NCBI RefSeq assembly: GCF_016901855.1
Contig: NZ_JACJKY010000013.1
Coordinates: forward strand, 1 to 64,000
Direction of reading: 5' to 3'
DNA length: 64,000 bases
From: Merdimmobilis hominis
GTDB taxonomy: Bacteria; Bacillota; Clostridia; Oscillospirales; Ruminococcaceae
In this document: one piece after another, positions 9,888 through 19,229 of the stretch
Numbering within the stretch: position 1 is the stretch's first letter
Layout of the letters: every line of letters begins with the position of its first letter
Made by a program: the position numbers and the translations under genes
The notes under the pieces: model-generated
Seen by the model: only the letters and a program-made list of their open reading frames with translations
Database searches by the model: none
Told to the model about the DNA's origin: nothing

Positions 9888-11258
9888 TTACGAGTGCAGT
9901 TCACCTGCAACGTTTTTCTTTAAAATGGTCGGCACAAGGATCAAGAATACCGTACCGGTTGTGAGCGATGCCACAACGTCTGCAACCGGTTCTGCCAGGA
10001 ACACGGCAAACACCTTGTCGGCAAAAAACGGCGGCAGAATAAAAATCAGCGGAATCAACAGCACGATTTTACGCAGAAGCGCCATGAACAGCGAAACTTT
10101 CGCCTGACCGAGTGCCACAAACGTCTGCTGGCACGCAATCTGAATGCCGAATACAATCGATCCTGCCATGTAAATCCGGAGCGCCCAAACGGCTTTGTCA
10201 AACAGCTCCGGTTTGTTTGTAAACATGGAGACAAACAGCTGCGGCGTGAACATGGATAAGCACCACAGTGCCGCCGAATAGCAAACCGCCGCAATCAGCA
10301 CATAGCGAAATGCCTGTTTGACACGGTCGTTTTGTCTGGCACCGTAGTTAAAGCTGATGATTGGCTGACCGCCTTGGGTGAGTCCCTGCAGCGGCATCAG
10401 GCAAAACTGCATGACACTGCCGACGATCGTCATTGCACCGACGGCAATATCGCCGCCATAGCGCTGAAGCGAGGAATTGAGTGCAATGTTCACAAGGCTT
10501 TCGGTGCTCTGCATGATAAACGGCGAAACACCGAGCGCCATGACCGGCAGAATGACGGCCGGTTTGATTTTAAAATAGCGTGTACGGATGCGTAGCTGTG
10601 TTTTTTTCGAATACAAAAACCGAATGACCCATGCGGCGGAGAGTGCCTGCGAGAGAATCGTTGCGAGCGCAGCACCCTGCACCCCCATATTGAATCCAAA
10701 AATCAAAATCGGATCGAGCACGATGTTGGTGATGGCGCCGATTAAAACGGTGAGCATCGAGGTGGTCGCATAGCCCTGGGTTGAAATGAACGGGTTCATA
10801 CCGAGCGCCAACTGGACAAAGATCGTACCGCAGACGTAGATGTTCATGTACGAAAGCCCGTAAGGGAGCGTTTCGGTGCTTGCGCCGAACATCAAAAGCA
10901 GAGGCTTGCCGAACAGCAGAAATACAGCGGTCAGTATGACAGAAATGAAAATGAGGGTGATAAAGCTGTTGCCGACGATTTCTTCGGCTTCGTCTTTTCT
11001 GCCTTCGCCCATTTTGATGGCAACGCGCGGCGCACCGCCCATGCCGACAAACGCGGAGAATGCAGAGATGAGCATGATGATCGGGAACGTGACGCCGACA
11101 CCGGTCAGTGCCGTGTCGCCGACTTCTGCGATATGTCCGATGTACATGCGGTCGACAATGTTATACAGCGCGTTAATGAGCTGTGCCGTGATGGCAGGAA
11201 CCGCCAGACGAACAAGAAGGGCACCGACTTTGTCGCGCCCTAAGTCATTTTGTTTCAA
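9888..11258 (-). CDS. MATE family efflux transporter
   Basis: Cation-coupled multidrug/metabolite exporter of the MATE family, with about twelve membrane segments over 456 residues in two pseudo-repeats (LAVPAITAQLINALYNIVDRMYIGHI in the first, LMPLQGLTQGGQPIISFNYGAR in the second). Substrates are not predictable. The best start is the TTG at 11258: AGGAAG lies 8 bases upstream and KQNDLGRDKVGALLVRLAVPAI is the usual N-terminus of this family. Longer in-frame starts lack a ribosome site. Monocistronic by its flanking signals. Confidence 0.92.
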   Translation of the reverse strand: MKQNDLGRDKVGALLVRLAVPAITAQLINALYNIVDRMYIGHIAEVGDTALTGVGVTFPIIMLISAFSAFVGMGGAPRVAIKMGEGRKDEAEEIVGNSFITLIFISVILTAVFLLFGKPLLLMFGASTETLPYGLSYMNIYVCGTIFVQLALGMNPFISTQGYATTSMLTVLIGAITNIVLDPILIFGFNMGVQGAALATILSQALSAAWVIRFLYSKKTQLRIRTRYFKIKPAVILPVMALGVSPFIMQSTESLVNIALNSSLQRYGGDIAVGAMTIVGSVMQFCLMPLQGLTQGGQPIISFNYGARQNDRVKQAFRYVLIAAVCYSAALWCLSMFTPQLFVSMFTNKPELFDKAVWALRIYMAGSIVFGIQIACQQTFVALGQAKVSLFMALLRKIVLLIPLIFILPPFFADKVFAVFLAEPVADVVASLTTGTVFLILVPTILKKNVAGELHS

Positions 11259-11330
11259 GAAAAAGACTTCCTTTCTGTTTTGGTAAAGTACAACGCACAG
11301 CAAAAAAGTGTTTTGTACGCATTACATTAT

Positions 11331-11359
11331 AGTATAGCAAGCATGCATAAAAATAACAA
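11331..11359 (-). promoter_or_regulatory. Promoter of the MATE gene
   Basis: On the minus strand TTGTTA (11354-11359), 17 bp, TATACT (11331-11336). It is divergent from the promoter at 11393. Confidence 0.55.
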
Positions 11360-11392
11360 GAAACGATTTCTTAATGAAAAATTCTTTTTTTA

Positions 11393-11421
11393 TTGACAAA
11401 TGTATTTCGGTTAATTATAAT
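11393..11421 (+). promoter_or_regulatory. Consensus sigma-A promoter
   Basis: Perfect TTGACA (11393-11398), 17 bp, TATAAT (11416-11421), 29 bp upstream of the small membrane protein gene. Confidence 0.85.
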
Positions 11422-11450
11422 AAAAATAACACCGAAAAGGAGGTTTTTTT

Positions 11451-11807
11451 ATGTATCAGCAATATGATCCAAACGACATTCAGCAAACAAAATCGATTGC
11501 ATGGCTTTCGTATTTCGGAATCTTTTTCTTGATTCCGATGCTTGTGTACAAAAATTCCCCGTACACAAAATTTCATGTCAATCAAGGCATTGTCTTTTTG
11601 ATTTTTGACGTCGTCGGTTCGATTGCACTGGCGATTGTCAGCACGATTCTCGCATTCATTCCGATTACCGGCTGGATTCTTGCATCGTTGCTGTCGTTTG
11701 CATTTTGGGTTGTTGTTGTTGTGTTTATGGTGATCGGCATTGTCAATGCCGCAACCGGCAAAGCAAAACCGCTTCCGCTGATCGGAAAGATTACAATTTA
11801 TAAATAA
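11451..11807 (+). CDS. Small membrane protein, DUF4870/Tic20-like
   Basis: A 118-residue protein of unknown function with a charged N-terminus and about three hydrophobic segments. The motif YTKFHVNQGIVFLIFD resembles the F-H-x-x-Q-G/A-L signature of DUF4870-type membrane proteins. AAGGAGG lies 8 bases before the ATG. It has a consensus promoter and a strong terminator of its own, so it is probably well expressed. No partner gene is indicated. Confidence 0.75.
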   Translation: MYQQYDPNDIQQTKSIAWLSYFGIFFLIPMLVYKNSPYTKFHVNQGIVFLIFDVVGSIALAIVSTILAFIPITGWILASLLSFAFWVVVVVFMVIGIVNAATGKAKPLPLIGKITIYK

Positions 11808-11825
11808 TTGCAGTCTGGCGGACTG

Positions 11826-11859
11826 AAAAAGACGTTCGGCATATGCCGGACGTCTTTTT
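11826..11859 (+). terminator. Terminator of the small membrane protein gene
   Basis: AAAAAGACGTTCGGC / GCCGGACGTCTTTTT forms a near-perfect stem with a four-base loop and a T run. Confidence 0.9.
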
Positions 11860-11899
11860 GTGCAAACACGGAAAAATGGACAGGAAACCTGTTCGGTGT

Positions 11900-11929
11900 T
11901 TGACAAACCGGCTTTTTCAGGTATATACT
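11900..11929 (+). promoter_or_regulatory. Promoter of the topoisomerase pair
   Basis: TTGACA (11900-11905), 18 bp, TATACT (11924-11929), 54 bp upstream of the first topoisomerase gene. Confidence 0.75.
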
Positions 11930-11983
11930 ATAAAATGCAAAAAAACAGGCGTTCGCGCCTTTTATGAAATACAGGAGGATTCC

Positions 11984-13981
11984 ATGCCGAGAAAAACAAA
12001 ACCGACTTATGGAAATGACAGCATTATAAAGCTCGAAGGCGCCGACCGCGTGCGTCTTCGTCCGGGCGTCATGTTTGGTTCGGACGGGCTTGAGGGATGT
12101 GAACACGCGGTTTTTGAGATTTTGTCAAACTCGATCGACGAAGCACGCGAAGGATTCGGCGATCGGATCATCGTCACACGTTTTGCCGACAAGAGCATCG
12201 AGGTGCAGGACTTTGCACGCGGCTGTCCGGTCGACTATAACGAATCGGCCGGCTGTTTCAACTGGGAGCTTGTCTACTGCGAGCTGTATGCCGGTGGCAA
12301 ATACAACACAAACGGCGGCGAAAACTATGAATATTCGCTCGGCTTAAACGGACTCGGTGCGTGTGCGACACAGTATGCCTCCGAGTGGATGGATGTCGAG
12401 ATTGTCCGCGACGGCTTTTTGTACAATCTCCACTTCGAAAAGGGCGAAAACGTCGGCGGGCTTTCAAAGAAGCCGACGAATCGCCGTCAGACCGGTACGC
12501 GCACGCGCTGGCGTCCCGATACCGAGGTGTTCACCGACATTGATATTCCCGTTTCCTATTATGAGGATGTACTAAGACGCCAGGCGGTCGTCAACAAGGG
12601 ACTGCGGTTTATTTTCCGCAATGAAACGGCCGACGGCATGCAGGAGACGGAATATTATTATGAAAACGGCATTGCCGACTATGTCAAAGAACTTGCAGGT
12701 GAGGATGCGCTTACGTCCGTGCAGTATTTTGAAACGGAGCGCCGCGGCAAGGACCGTCCCGATAAACCGGAGTATAAAGTGCGGCTTTCGTGTGCGATGG
12801 CATTTTCAACCCGTGTGAGCGAAATTCAGTACTACCACAACTCGAGCTGGCTTGAACACGGCGGTTCGCCGGACCGTGCGGTGCGGCAGGCATTTGTGTC
12901 GCAGATTGACCAGTATTTAAAACAGAACAACAAGTATTTAAAAGGCGAGTCAAAGCCGCTGTTTACCGATATCGAGGATTGTCTGGTGCTTGTGTCATCC
13001 TCGTTCTCGACGATGACGTCGTATGAAAACCAGACGAAAAAGTCGATCAACAACAAGTTTATCTACGAGGTGATGACCGAGTTTTTAAAGCATCAGCTTG
13101 AGGTGTATTTTATCGAAAATCCGGATGAGGCACAAAAAATCGCCGAGCAGGTGCTTATCAACAAGCGGAGCCGTGAAAACGCTGAGAAAACGCGCGTTGC
13201 CATCAAAAGCAAACTGCGCGGCACACTTGATCTGTCTAACCGCGTGCAGAAATTCGTCGACTGCCGTACAAAAGATCTTACACGCCGCGAGCTGTATATC
13301 GTGGAGGGTGATTCGGCGCTCGGTGCGTGCAAGCAGGGACGTGACGCCGAATTTCAGGCAGTCATCCCGGTACGCGGCAAGATTTTAAACTGCTTAAAAG
13401 CCGAATACGCGAAAATTTTCAAAAGCGAGATCATCACCGACGTTATCAAAGTGCTGGGATGCGGTGTCGAGGTGCACAGCAAGGCGAACAAGTCGCTCTC
13501 TTCATTTGATTTGGACAGCCTGCGCTGGAACAAAGTCATTATCTGTACCGATGCCGACGTCGACGGATTCCAGATCCGTACGCTGATCCTCACGATGCTT
13601 TACAGACTCACGCCGACACTCATTAAAAAAGGCTATGTCTATATCGCGGAGTCGCCGCTGTTTGAGATCACGACCAAGGGCAAAAAAGGCGAAAAGACGT
13701 ACTTTGCCTATACCGAGTCGGAAAAAGCAGAGATCTTAAAAGAGATCGAAGGCCAGAAATACACGATTCAGCGGTCAAAAGGTCTGGGTGAAAACGAGGC
13801 GGACATGATGTGGCTGACTACAATGAACCCGGAAACAAGACGGCTCATTCGCGTTATGCCTGAGGATGTCGAGGAGACGGCACAGGTGTTTGACCTGCTT
13901 TTGGGCGACGATTTGCAGGGCAGAAAAGATTATATCGCACAAAACGGGCAGGACTACTTAGAGCTGGCCGATATTTCGTAA
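11984..13981 (+). CDS. Type IIA DNA topoisomerase, ATPase (B) subunit, divergent
   Basis: ATPase subunit of a gyrase/topoisomerase IV-type enzyme, 665 residues. The GHKL ATPase has EILSNSIDEA (N box), GLNGLGACATQYAS (G2 region) and SYENQTKKSINNKF (QTK loop). The first glycine box reads DFARGCPVD instead of the usual DxGRGIPVD. The TOPRIM domain keeps YIVEGDSALGACKQGRD and CTDADVDGFQIRT, so catalysis should be intact. ATG 11984 follows AGGAGG by 5 bases. It is 12 bp ahead of its partner A subunit. The divergence suggests the clostridial second topoisomerase rather than housekeeping gyrase; a parE/gyrB symbol is not assigned. Confidence 0.88.
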   Translation: MPRKTKPTYGNDSIIKLEGADRVRLRPGVMFGSDGLEGCEHAVFEILSNSIDEAREGFGDRIIVTRFADKSIEVQDFARGCPVDYNESAGCFNWELVYCELYAGGKYNTNGGENYEYSLGLNGLGACATQYASEWMDVEIVRDGFLYNLHFEKGENVGGLSKKPTNRRQTGTRTRWRPDTEVFTDIDIPVSYYEDVLRRQAVVNKGLRFIFRNETADGMQETEYYYENGIADYVKELAGEDALTSVQYFETERRGKDRPDKPEYKVRLSCAMAFSTRVSEIQYYHNSSWLEHGGSPDRAVRQAFVSQIDQYLKQNNKYLKGESKPLFTDIEDCLVLVSSSFSTMTSYENQTKKSINNKFIYEVMTEFLKHQLEVYFIENPDEAQKIAEQVLINKRSRENAEKTRVAIKSKLRGTLDLSNRVQKFVDCRTKDLTRRELYIVEGDSALGACKQGRDAEFQAVIPVRGKILNCLKAEYAKIFKSEIITDVIKVLGCGVEVHSKANKSLSSFDLDSLRWNKVIICTDADVDGFQIRTLILTMLYRLTPTLIKKGYVYIAESPLFEITTKGKKGEKTYFAYTESEKAEILKEIEGQKYTIQRSKGLGENEADMMWLTTMNPETRRLIRVMPEDVEETAQVFDLLLGDDLQGRKDYIAQNGQDYLELADIS

Positions 13982-13993
13982 AGGAGGCGCACC

Positions 13994-16228
13994 ATGGCAA
14001 AGAAGAAAAAAGAAGTTGCCGTTCGGAAAACGAACAGCGACGCATATATTGCGGGTGCGGGCATTGTCGTCGATCAGCCGATCACACAGACACTGCGCGA
14101 GAACTATATGCCGTATGCGATGAGTGTCATCATCTCGCGTGCGCTCCCGGAAATCGACGGATTCAAGCCGTCACACCGCAAATTATTATACACAATGTAT
14201 AAAATGGGACTTTTAAACGATTCGCGCACAAAATCTGCGAACATCGTCGGTCAGACGATGCGGTTAAATCCGCATGGCGACCAGGCGATTTATGAAACGA
14301 TGGTGCGCCTTTCAAAGGGATATGAAGCGCTTTTGCATCCGTATGTCGATTCGAAGGGTAACTTCGGTAAGGCATATTCGCGTGATATGGCGTTTGCGGC
14401 ATCACGTTATACGGAGGCAAAGCTCTCGCCGATTTGTGCAGAGCTGTTTTCGGAGATTGACCGCGACACCGTCGATTTTGTCCCGAACTATGATAACACG
14501 ACCAAAGAGCCGACATTGCTGCCGGCAACGTTTCCGTCGATTCTTGTGAATGCAAACATCGGTATTGCAGTGTCGATGGCATCGAGCATTTGTCCGTTCA
14601 ATTTAAAAGAAGTGTGCGAAACGATGATTGCGCTGTTAAAAGACCCGTCGCACGACGTGTCGCAGACGATCAAAGGACCGGATTTCCCGGGCGGCGCGTT
14701 TTTGCTGTATGACCGTGCAGAGCTTGAAAAGATTCTTTCGACCGGACGCGGCAGCTTTAAAATTCGTGCGAAATATCAGTATGACCGGCAGAACAACTGC
14801 ATTGAAATCACAGAAATTCCGCCGACTACGACCGTCGAGGCGATCATGGACAAGATCGTCGACCTCGTCAAAGACGGCAAGGTGCGCGAGCTTTCCGACC
14901 TGCGCGATGAAACGGATTTGCAGGGCTTAAAGCTCACACTCGACTTAAAGCGCGGTCAGGACCCGGATAAGCTCATGCAGAAGCTTTACCGTCTGACACC
15001 GCTTCAGGACAATTTCTCGTGTAATTTCAATGTGCTCATCTCCGGCAATCCGCGTGTTATGGGCGTGCGGGAAATTCTCACCGAATGGGGTGCATTCCGT
15101 GCGGGCTGTGTGCGCCGGCGCATTTACTTTGACCTGAATAAAAAGCGCGACAAGCTGCATCTGTTAAACGGTCTTGCGCAGATTCTGCTCGATATCGACA
15201 AAGCGGTACGGATTGTGCGGGAAACCGAGGAAGAGCGCGAGGTCGTACCGAACTTGATGATCGGTTTCGGCATCGACGAGATTCAGGCGGAATATGTTGC
15301 GGAAATCAAACTCCGCCACTTAAACCGTGAATATATCTTAAAGCGCACCGAGGAAATCGGCAATTTGAAAGACGAGATCCGCGAGATGGAGGAAACACTC
15401 GCCGATCCGAAAAAAATCGACGCGCTCATCATCAAGGATTTAAAACGGGTCATGGACAAATACGGCGAACCGCGGCGTACGATGTTTATTTATGCCGACG
15501 AGATTGCCGACGAAACCGAGGAAGAAGCAGTCGATAACGATCCGGTGCACCTGTTCTTGACGAGCGAGGGTTATTTCAAAAAAATCCGTCCGCAGTCGCT
15601 GCGCATGAGCGGCGACCAAAAGCTCAAAGAAGGCGACAGTATCAAAGATCATGTCGAAACAATCGGCAGCGCGCACATTCTGTTCTTTACGAATCAGTGC
15701 CAGGTATATAAAACACGCGCAAGCGAGTTTGACGATACGAAAGCCAGCCTCTTGGGTGATTATATTCCGGCAAAGCTGTCGTTTGATCCGGACGAAACGA
15801 TTGTGTCGATGGTGGTCACAACCGATTACAGCGGATTCATGCTGTTTGCGTTTGATAACGGACGTGTCGCAAAGGTGCCGCTTTCGGCATATGAAACAAA
15901 GACAAAGCGCAAAAAGCTTGCGAATGCATACTGCGCAAAATTTCCGCTTGTTGCGGCGCTGTGCTTAACCGAGGATGCAGAACTTTCGCTCACCACAACG
16001 GCAAAACGGCGCCTTGTGTTCGATACCGCGATGCTTCTGCCGAAAACAACGCGCGATACCCAGGGCGTTGTCGCCATGACGGTGAAGAAAAACCATTTTG
16101 TCACTGAGGTGACACTGTTTGATGAAGCGTCTGCACGCAATGCGCATCGGTTCCGTGCAAAATCATTGCCGTCGACCGGCGCGCTCATCCGCGATGAAGA
16201 TGAGGGCGAACAGCTGACACTTGCATAA
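13994..16228 (+). CDS. Type IIA DNA topoisomerase, DNA-cleaving (A) subunit, divergent
   Basis: Breakage-reunion subunit partnering the preceding gene, 744 residues. The catalytic Tyr is in AFAASRYTEAKLSP (about residue 138). The winged-helix region starts with YAMSVIISRALPEIDGFKPSHRKLLYTMY. The tower motif reads FPSILVNANIGIAVSMASSI where canonical enzymes have the FPNLLVNG.SGIAVGMAT type. I could not find the GyrA box (QRRGGKG) in the C-terminal beta-propeller, which fits a topoisomerase IV-like decatenase or relaxase more than a gyrase. AAGGAGG precedes the ATG. A strong terminator follows. Confidence 0.88.
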   Translation: MAKKKKEVAVRKTNSDAYIAGAGIVVDQPITQTLRENYMPYAMSVIISRALPEIDGFKPSHRKLLYTMYKMGLLNDSRTKSANIVGQTMRLNPHGDQAIYETMVRLSKGYEALLHPYVDSKGNFGKAYSRDMAFAASRYTEAKLSPICAELFSEIDRDTVDFVPNYDNTTKEPTLLPATFPSILVNANIGIAVSMASSICPFNLKEVCETMIALLKDPSHDVSQTIKGPDFPGGAFLLYDRAELEKILSTGRGSFKIRAKYQYDRQNNCIEITEIPPTTTVEAIMDKIVDLVKDGKVRELSDLRDETDLQGLKLTLDLKRGQDPDKLMQKLYRLTPLQDNFSCNFNVLISGNPRVMGVREILTEWGAFRAGCVRRRIYFDLNKKRDKLHLLNGLAQILLDIDKAVRIVRETEEEREVVPNLMIGFGIDEIQAEYVAEIKLRHLNREYILKRTEEIGNLKDEIREMEETLADPKKIDALIIKDLKRVMDKYGEPRRTMFIYADEIADETEEEAVDNDPVHLFLTSEGYFKKIRPQSLRMSGDQKLKEGDSIKDHVETIGSAHILFFTNQCQVYKTRASEFDDTKASLLGDYIPAKLSFDPDETIVSMVVTTDYSGFMLFAFDNGRVAKVPLSAYETKTKRKKLANAYCAKFPLVAALCLTEDAELSLTTTAKRRLVFDTAMLLPKTTRDTQGVVAMTVKKNHFVTEVTLFDEASARNAHRFRAKSLPSTGALIRDEDEGEQLTLA

Positions 16229-16249
16229 AAGCAGATGAAATTGCATAAA

Positions 16250-16286
16250 AAAACGGGAGAACTGCAAAGAATGCAGTCTCCCGTTT
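16250..16286 (+). terminator. Terminator of the topoisomerase pair
   Basis: AAAACGGGAG-a-ACTGC / GCAGTCTCCCGTTTT hairpin with a seven-base loop and a T run. Confidence 0.85.
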
Positions 16287-16361
16287 TCCGCAGAAACGCA
16301 AACACAACGAATAATTTCTGCGGTAACCATATCATATGCCGCTGTTTTAAAAATATACGCG

Positions 16362-16444
16362 CAAATTCATTTATAAAATGCACAAATTCATATAGAGTTT
16401 GATTGCATTCATACAGCATGTTGCTGAATATGAATAATTATTCG
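16362..16444 (+). promoter_or_regulatory. Putative ArgR operator array (ARG boxes)
   Basis: Three ATTCAT half-sites start at 16365, 16386 and 16407, exactly 21 bp apart. They are followed by TGAAT at 16425 and the palindrome GAATAATTATTC at 16432-16443. ARG boxes of ArgR/AhrC are imperfect 18-bp palindromes of TGAAT/ATTCA half-sites, and tandem boxes are spaced about 21 bp centre to centre. The array lies directly upstream of the argG promoter. No argR gene is in the window. Confidence 0.65.
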
Positions 16445-16463
16445 AATTTTATGCATAAAACAC

Positions 16464-16491
16464 TTGATTTTTGCGTGAATCGATGTATAAT
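16464..16491 (+). promoter_or_regulatory. Promoter of the arginine operon
   Basis: TTGATT (16464-16469), 16 bp, TATAAT (16486-16491), 39 bp before the argG ATG and just downstream of the ARG-box-like array. Confidence 0.8.
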
Positions 16492-16530
16492 ATACATCAA
16501 CAACAGAAAAATAACTGGAGGAAATCAATC

Positions 16531-17745
16531 ATGGCACAGTATAAAAAAGTCGTACTCGCATATTCGGGTGGTCTTGATACATCCATCATCATTCCGTGGC
16601 TCAAAGAGAACTATGGCTGCGAAGTTATTGCCGTTGCAGCAAACGTCGGCCAGGCAGATGAGTTAGACGGTCTTGAAGAAAAAGCATTAAAAACCGGCGC
16701 ATCCAAACTGTATATCGAAGATCTGCAGGATGAATTCGTTGAAGACTTCATCTTCCCGACATTAAAAGCCGGCGCAGTTTACGAAGGTCTTTACCTGCTG
16801 GGTACTTCGTTTGCTCGTCCGGTTATCGCAAAACGGCTCGTTGAAATCGCAAAAGCCGAGGGCGCAGACGCAATCTGCCACGGCTGCACCGGCAAAGGCA
16901 ACGACCAGGTTCGTTTTGAGCTGACCATCAAAGCATTTGCACCGACCATGCCGATCATCGCACCGTGGCGCATCTGGGACATCAAATCGCGTGACGAGGA
17001 GATCGACTATGCAGAAGCACACAACGTTCCGCTGAAAATCAACCGCGAAACAAACTATTCGAAAGACAAAAACCTCTGGCACCTCTCGCATGAGGGTCTT
17101 GACCTTGAGGACCCGGCAAACGAGCCGAAATACAACGAAATCTTGGAAATGGGCGTATCGCCGGAGCAGGCACCGGACGTTCCGACCTATGTCACCATCC
17201 ACTTTGAAAAAGGCGTTCCGACCGCAGTGAACGGCGTTTCGATGAAAGGCGCAGATCTCGTCAAAGAACTCAACAAATTGGGCGGCGCAAACGGCGTCGG
17301 TCTTGCAGATATCGTCGAAAACCGCTTAGTCGGCATGAAATCGCGCGGCGTATACGAAACACCGGGCGGAACCATTCTCTACCGTGCACACGACGTGCTC
17401 GAGACACTCTGCCTCGACAAAGCAACCCAGCACTATAAACAGCAGATTGCTTTAAAATTTGCAGATATCGTTTATGACGGCCAGTGGTACACTCCGCTGC
17501 GCGAAGCACTCAGCGCATTCGTTGACAAAACACAGGAAACCGTCACCGGTGATGTAAAACTCAAACTCTACAAAGGCAACATCATCAACGCAGGCGTGAC
17601 TTCTCCGTACTCGCTGTACAGCGAAGAGATCGCAACATTCGGTGAGGACGATGTGTACGATCAGAACGATTCCGCAGGATTCATCAACCTGTTCGGTCTG
17701 CCGATCAAGGTGAAAGCACTGCTCGACGAAAAGAAACTCAAATAA
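16531..17745 (+). CDS. argG: Argininosuccinate synthase
   Basis: Cytosolic ligase joining citrulline and aspartate with ATP to give argininosuccinate, the seventh step of arginine synthesis. 404 residues. The N-terminal PP-loop is [27 protein letters not shown] and the [21 protein letters not shown] region are diagnostic. ATG 16531 follows TGGAGG by 7 bases. It is the first gene of a seven-gene arg operon although its step is late in the pathway. Confidence 0.97.
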   Translation: MAQYKKVVLAYSGGLDTSIIIPWLKENYGCEVIAVAANVGQADELDGLEEKALKTGASKLYIEDLQDEFVEDFIFPTLKAGAVYEGLYLLGTSFARPVIAKRLVEIAKAEGADAICHGCTGKGNDQVRFELTIKAFAPTMPIIAPWRIWDIKSRDEEIDYAEAHNVPLKINRETNYSKDKNLWHLSHEGLDLEDPANEPKYNEILEMGVSPEQAPDVPTYVTIHFEKGVPTAVNGVSMKGADLVKELNKLGGANGVGLADIVENRLVGMKSRGVYETPGGTILYRAHDVLETLCLDKATQHYKQQIALKFADIVYDGQWYTPLREALSAFVDKTQETVTGDVKLKLYKGNIINAGVTSPYSLYSEEIATFGEDDVYDQNDSAGFINLFGLPIKVKALLDEKKLK

Positions 17746-17824
17746 GAGAAAACACGATACAAAAAACGGCAAGAAGGATCAAAGCAGTTTCTGTTTTGAT
17801 CCTTTGTCGAAAACGGAGGAACGT

Positions 17825-19213
17825 ATGGCAAAAATGTGGGCAGGACGGTTTTCGAAAGAAGAGGACGAAGCCGTCAACGATTTTAACTCGTCGATTGCGT
17901 TCGATCAGCGGATGGCTGTACAGGATATTAAGGGCAGTATCGCGCACGCAACGATGCTCGGCGCACAGGGAATCATTGCACAGTCAGAAGCTGACGCAAT
18001 CTGTGCGGGACTTTCCTCGATTCTTGAAGATTTGCAGTCGGGTGCACTTTCGATTGACCCGACCGCTGAAGATATTCACATGTTTGTGGAAGCAGAGCTG
18101 ACTGCTCGCCTTGGCGATACAGGCAAGCGTCTGCATACGGCAAGAAGCCGCAACGATCAGGTGGCGCTCGATGTGCGCATGTATCTGCGCGACACCGTAA
18201 AAGAAATCAAAACGCTGACCAAAACACTCGTAGAAACAATCTGCGAGATTTCTTCTGAGCACACGCATACCGTCATGAGCGGTTATACGCATTTGCAGCG
18301 GGCACAGCCGATTACATTTGCGCATCATCTGATGGCATATGCGCAGATGTTCTATCGGGATTTGACGAGATTGTCGGACGCCACTGCACGCATGGATGAA
18401 ATGCCGCTCGGCAGCGGTGCGCTTGCCGGCACAACGTATCCGATTGACCGTCAGATGGTGGCAAAATTGCTCGGCTTTTCCGGCGTGACGCAGAACAGCC
18501 TGGACGGCGTGTCCGACCGTGATTTCTGCATCGAAATTGCGAGTGCGCTGTCGATTCTCATGATGCATCTGTCGCGTTTCTGTGAGGAAATCATCCTGTG
18601 GTGCTCCTGGGAGTTTAAATTTATTGAACTCGACGACGCATATGCAACCGGCTCGTCGATCATGCCGCAGAAGAAAAACCCCGATATCGCCGAGCTTGTC
18701 CGCGGAAAAACGGGCCGTGTGATCGGTGATCTTGTGACATTGCTCACGATGATGAAAGGCCTTCCGCTCGCATACAATAAAGATATGCAGGAGGACAAGG
18801 AAGCTGTGTTTGACGCGTGCGACACCGTGATTTTGTGTGTCAAAACCTTCATACCGATGTTAAAGACCATGACCGTTCTGCCGGAGAATATGCGCCGTGC
18901 AGCTGCAAAAGGCTTTATCAACGCAACCGACTGCGCTGACTATCTGGTGAAAAAAGGTCTGCCGTTCCGCGATGCATATAAGGCGGTCGGCACACTCGTG
19001 GCACACTGCATCCGCACCGGTGAAGTGCTTGAAACACTGCCGATTGAGGAGTACAAGGACGTGTGCGATCTGTTTGCGGACGATGTGTATGATGCAATCA
19101 ACCTCGATACCTGCGTAAACGGCAGAGATGTTGAGGGCGGACCGGCGCCTGCACGCGTTAAAGCACAGATCGAAGCGATGCAGAAAAAACTCGCATCGTA
19201 TGACGCAGAGTGA
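17825..19213 (+). CDS. argH: Argininosuccinate lyase
   Basis: Fumarase/aspartase-superfamily enzyme that splits argininosuccinate into arginine and fumarate. 462 residues. The N-terminus KMWAGRFSKEEDEAVNDFNSS is typical of ArgH, SGYTHLQRAQP carries the catalytic His, and GSSIMPQKKNPDIAEL is the superfamily signature with the catalytic Ser loop. Start ATG 17825 is preceded by GGAGG. It lies 79 bp after argG. Confidence 0.97.
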   Translation: MAKMWAGRFSKEEDEAVNDFNSSIAFDQRMAVQDIKGSIAHATMLGAQGIIAQSEADAICAGLSSILEDLQSGALSIDPTAEDIHMFVEAELTARLGDTGKRLHTARSRNDQVALDVRMYLRDTVKEIKTLTKTLVETICEISSEHTHTVMSGYTHLQRAQPITFAHHLMAYAQMFYRDLTRLSDATARMDEMPLGSGALAGTTYPIDRQMVAKLLGFSGVTQNSLDGVSDRDFCIEIASALSILMMHLSRFCEEIILWCSWEFKFIELDDAYATGSSIMPQKKNPDIAELVRGKTGRVIGDLVTLLTMMKGLPLAYNKDMQEDKEAVFDACDTVILCVKTFIPMLKTMTVLPENMRRAAAKGFINATDCADYLVKKGLPFRDAYKAVGTLVAHCIRTGEVLETLPIEEYKDVCDLFADDVYDAINLDTCVNGRDVEGGPAPARVKAQIEAMQKKLASYDAE

Positions 19214-19229
19214 ATCGAGGCGAAACGGA

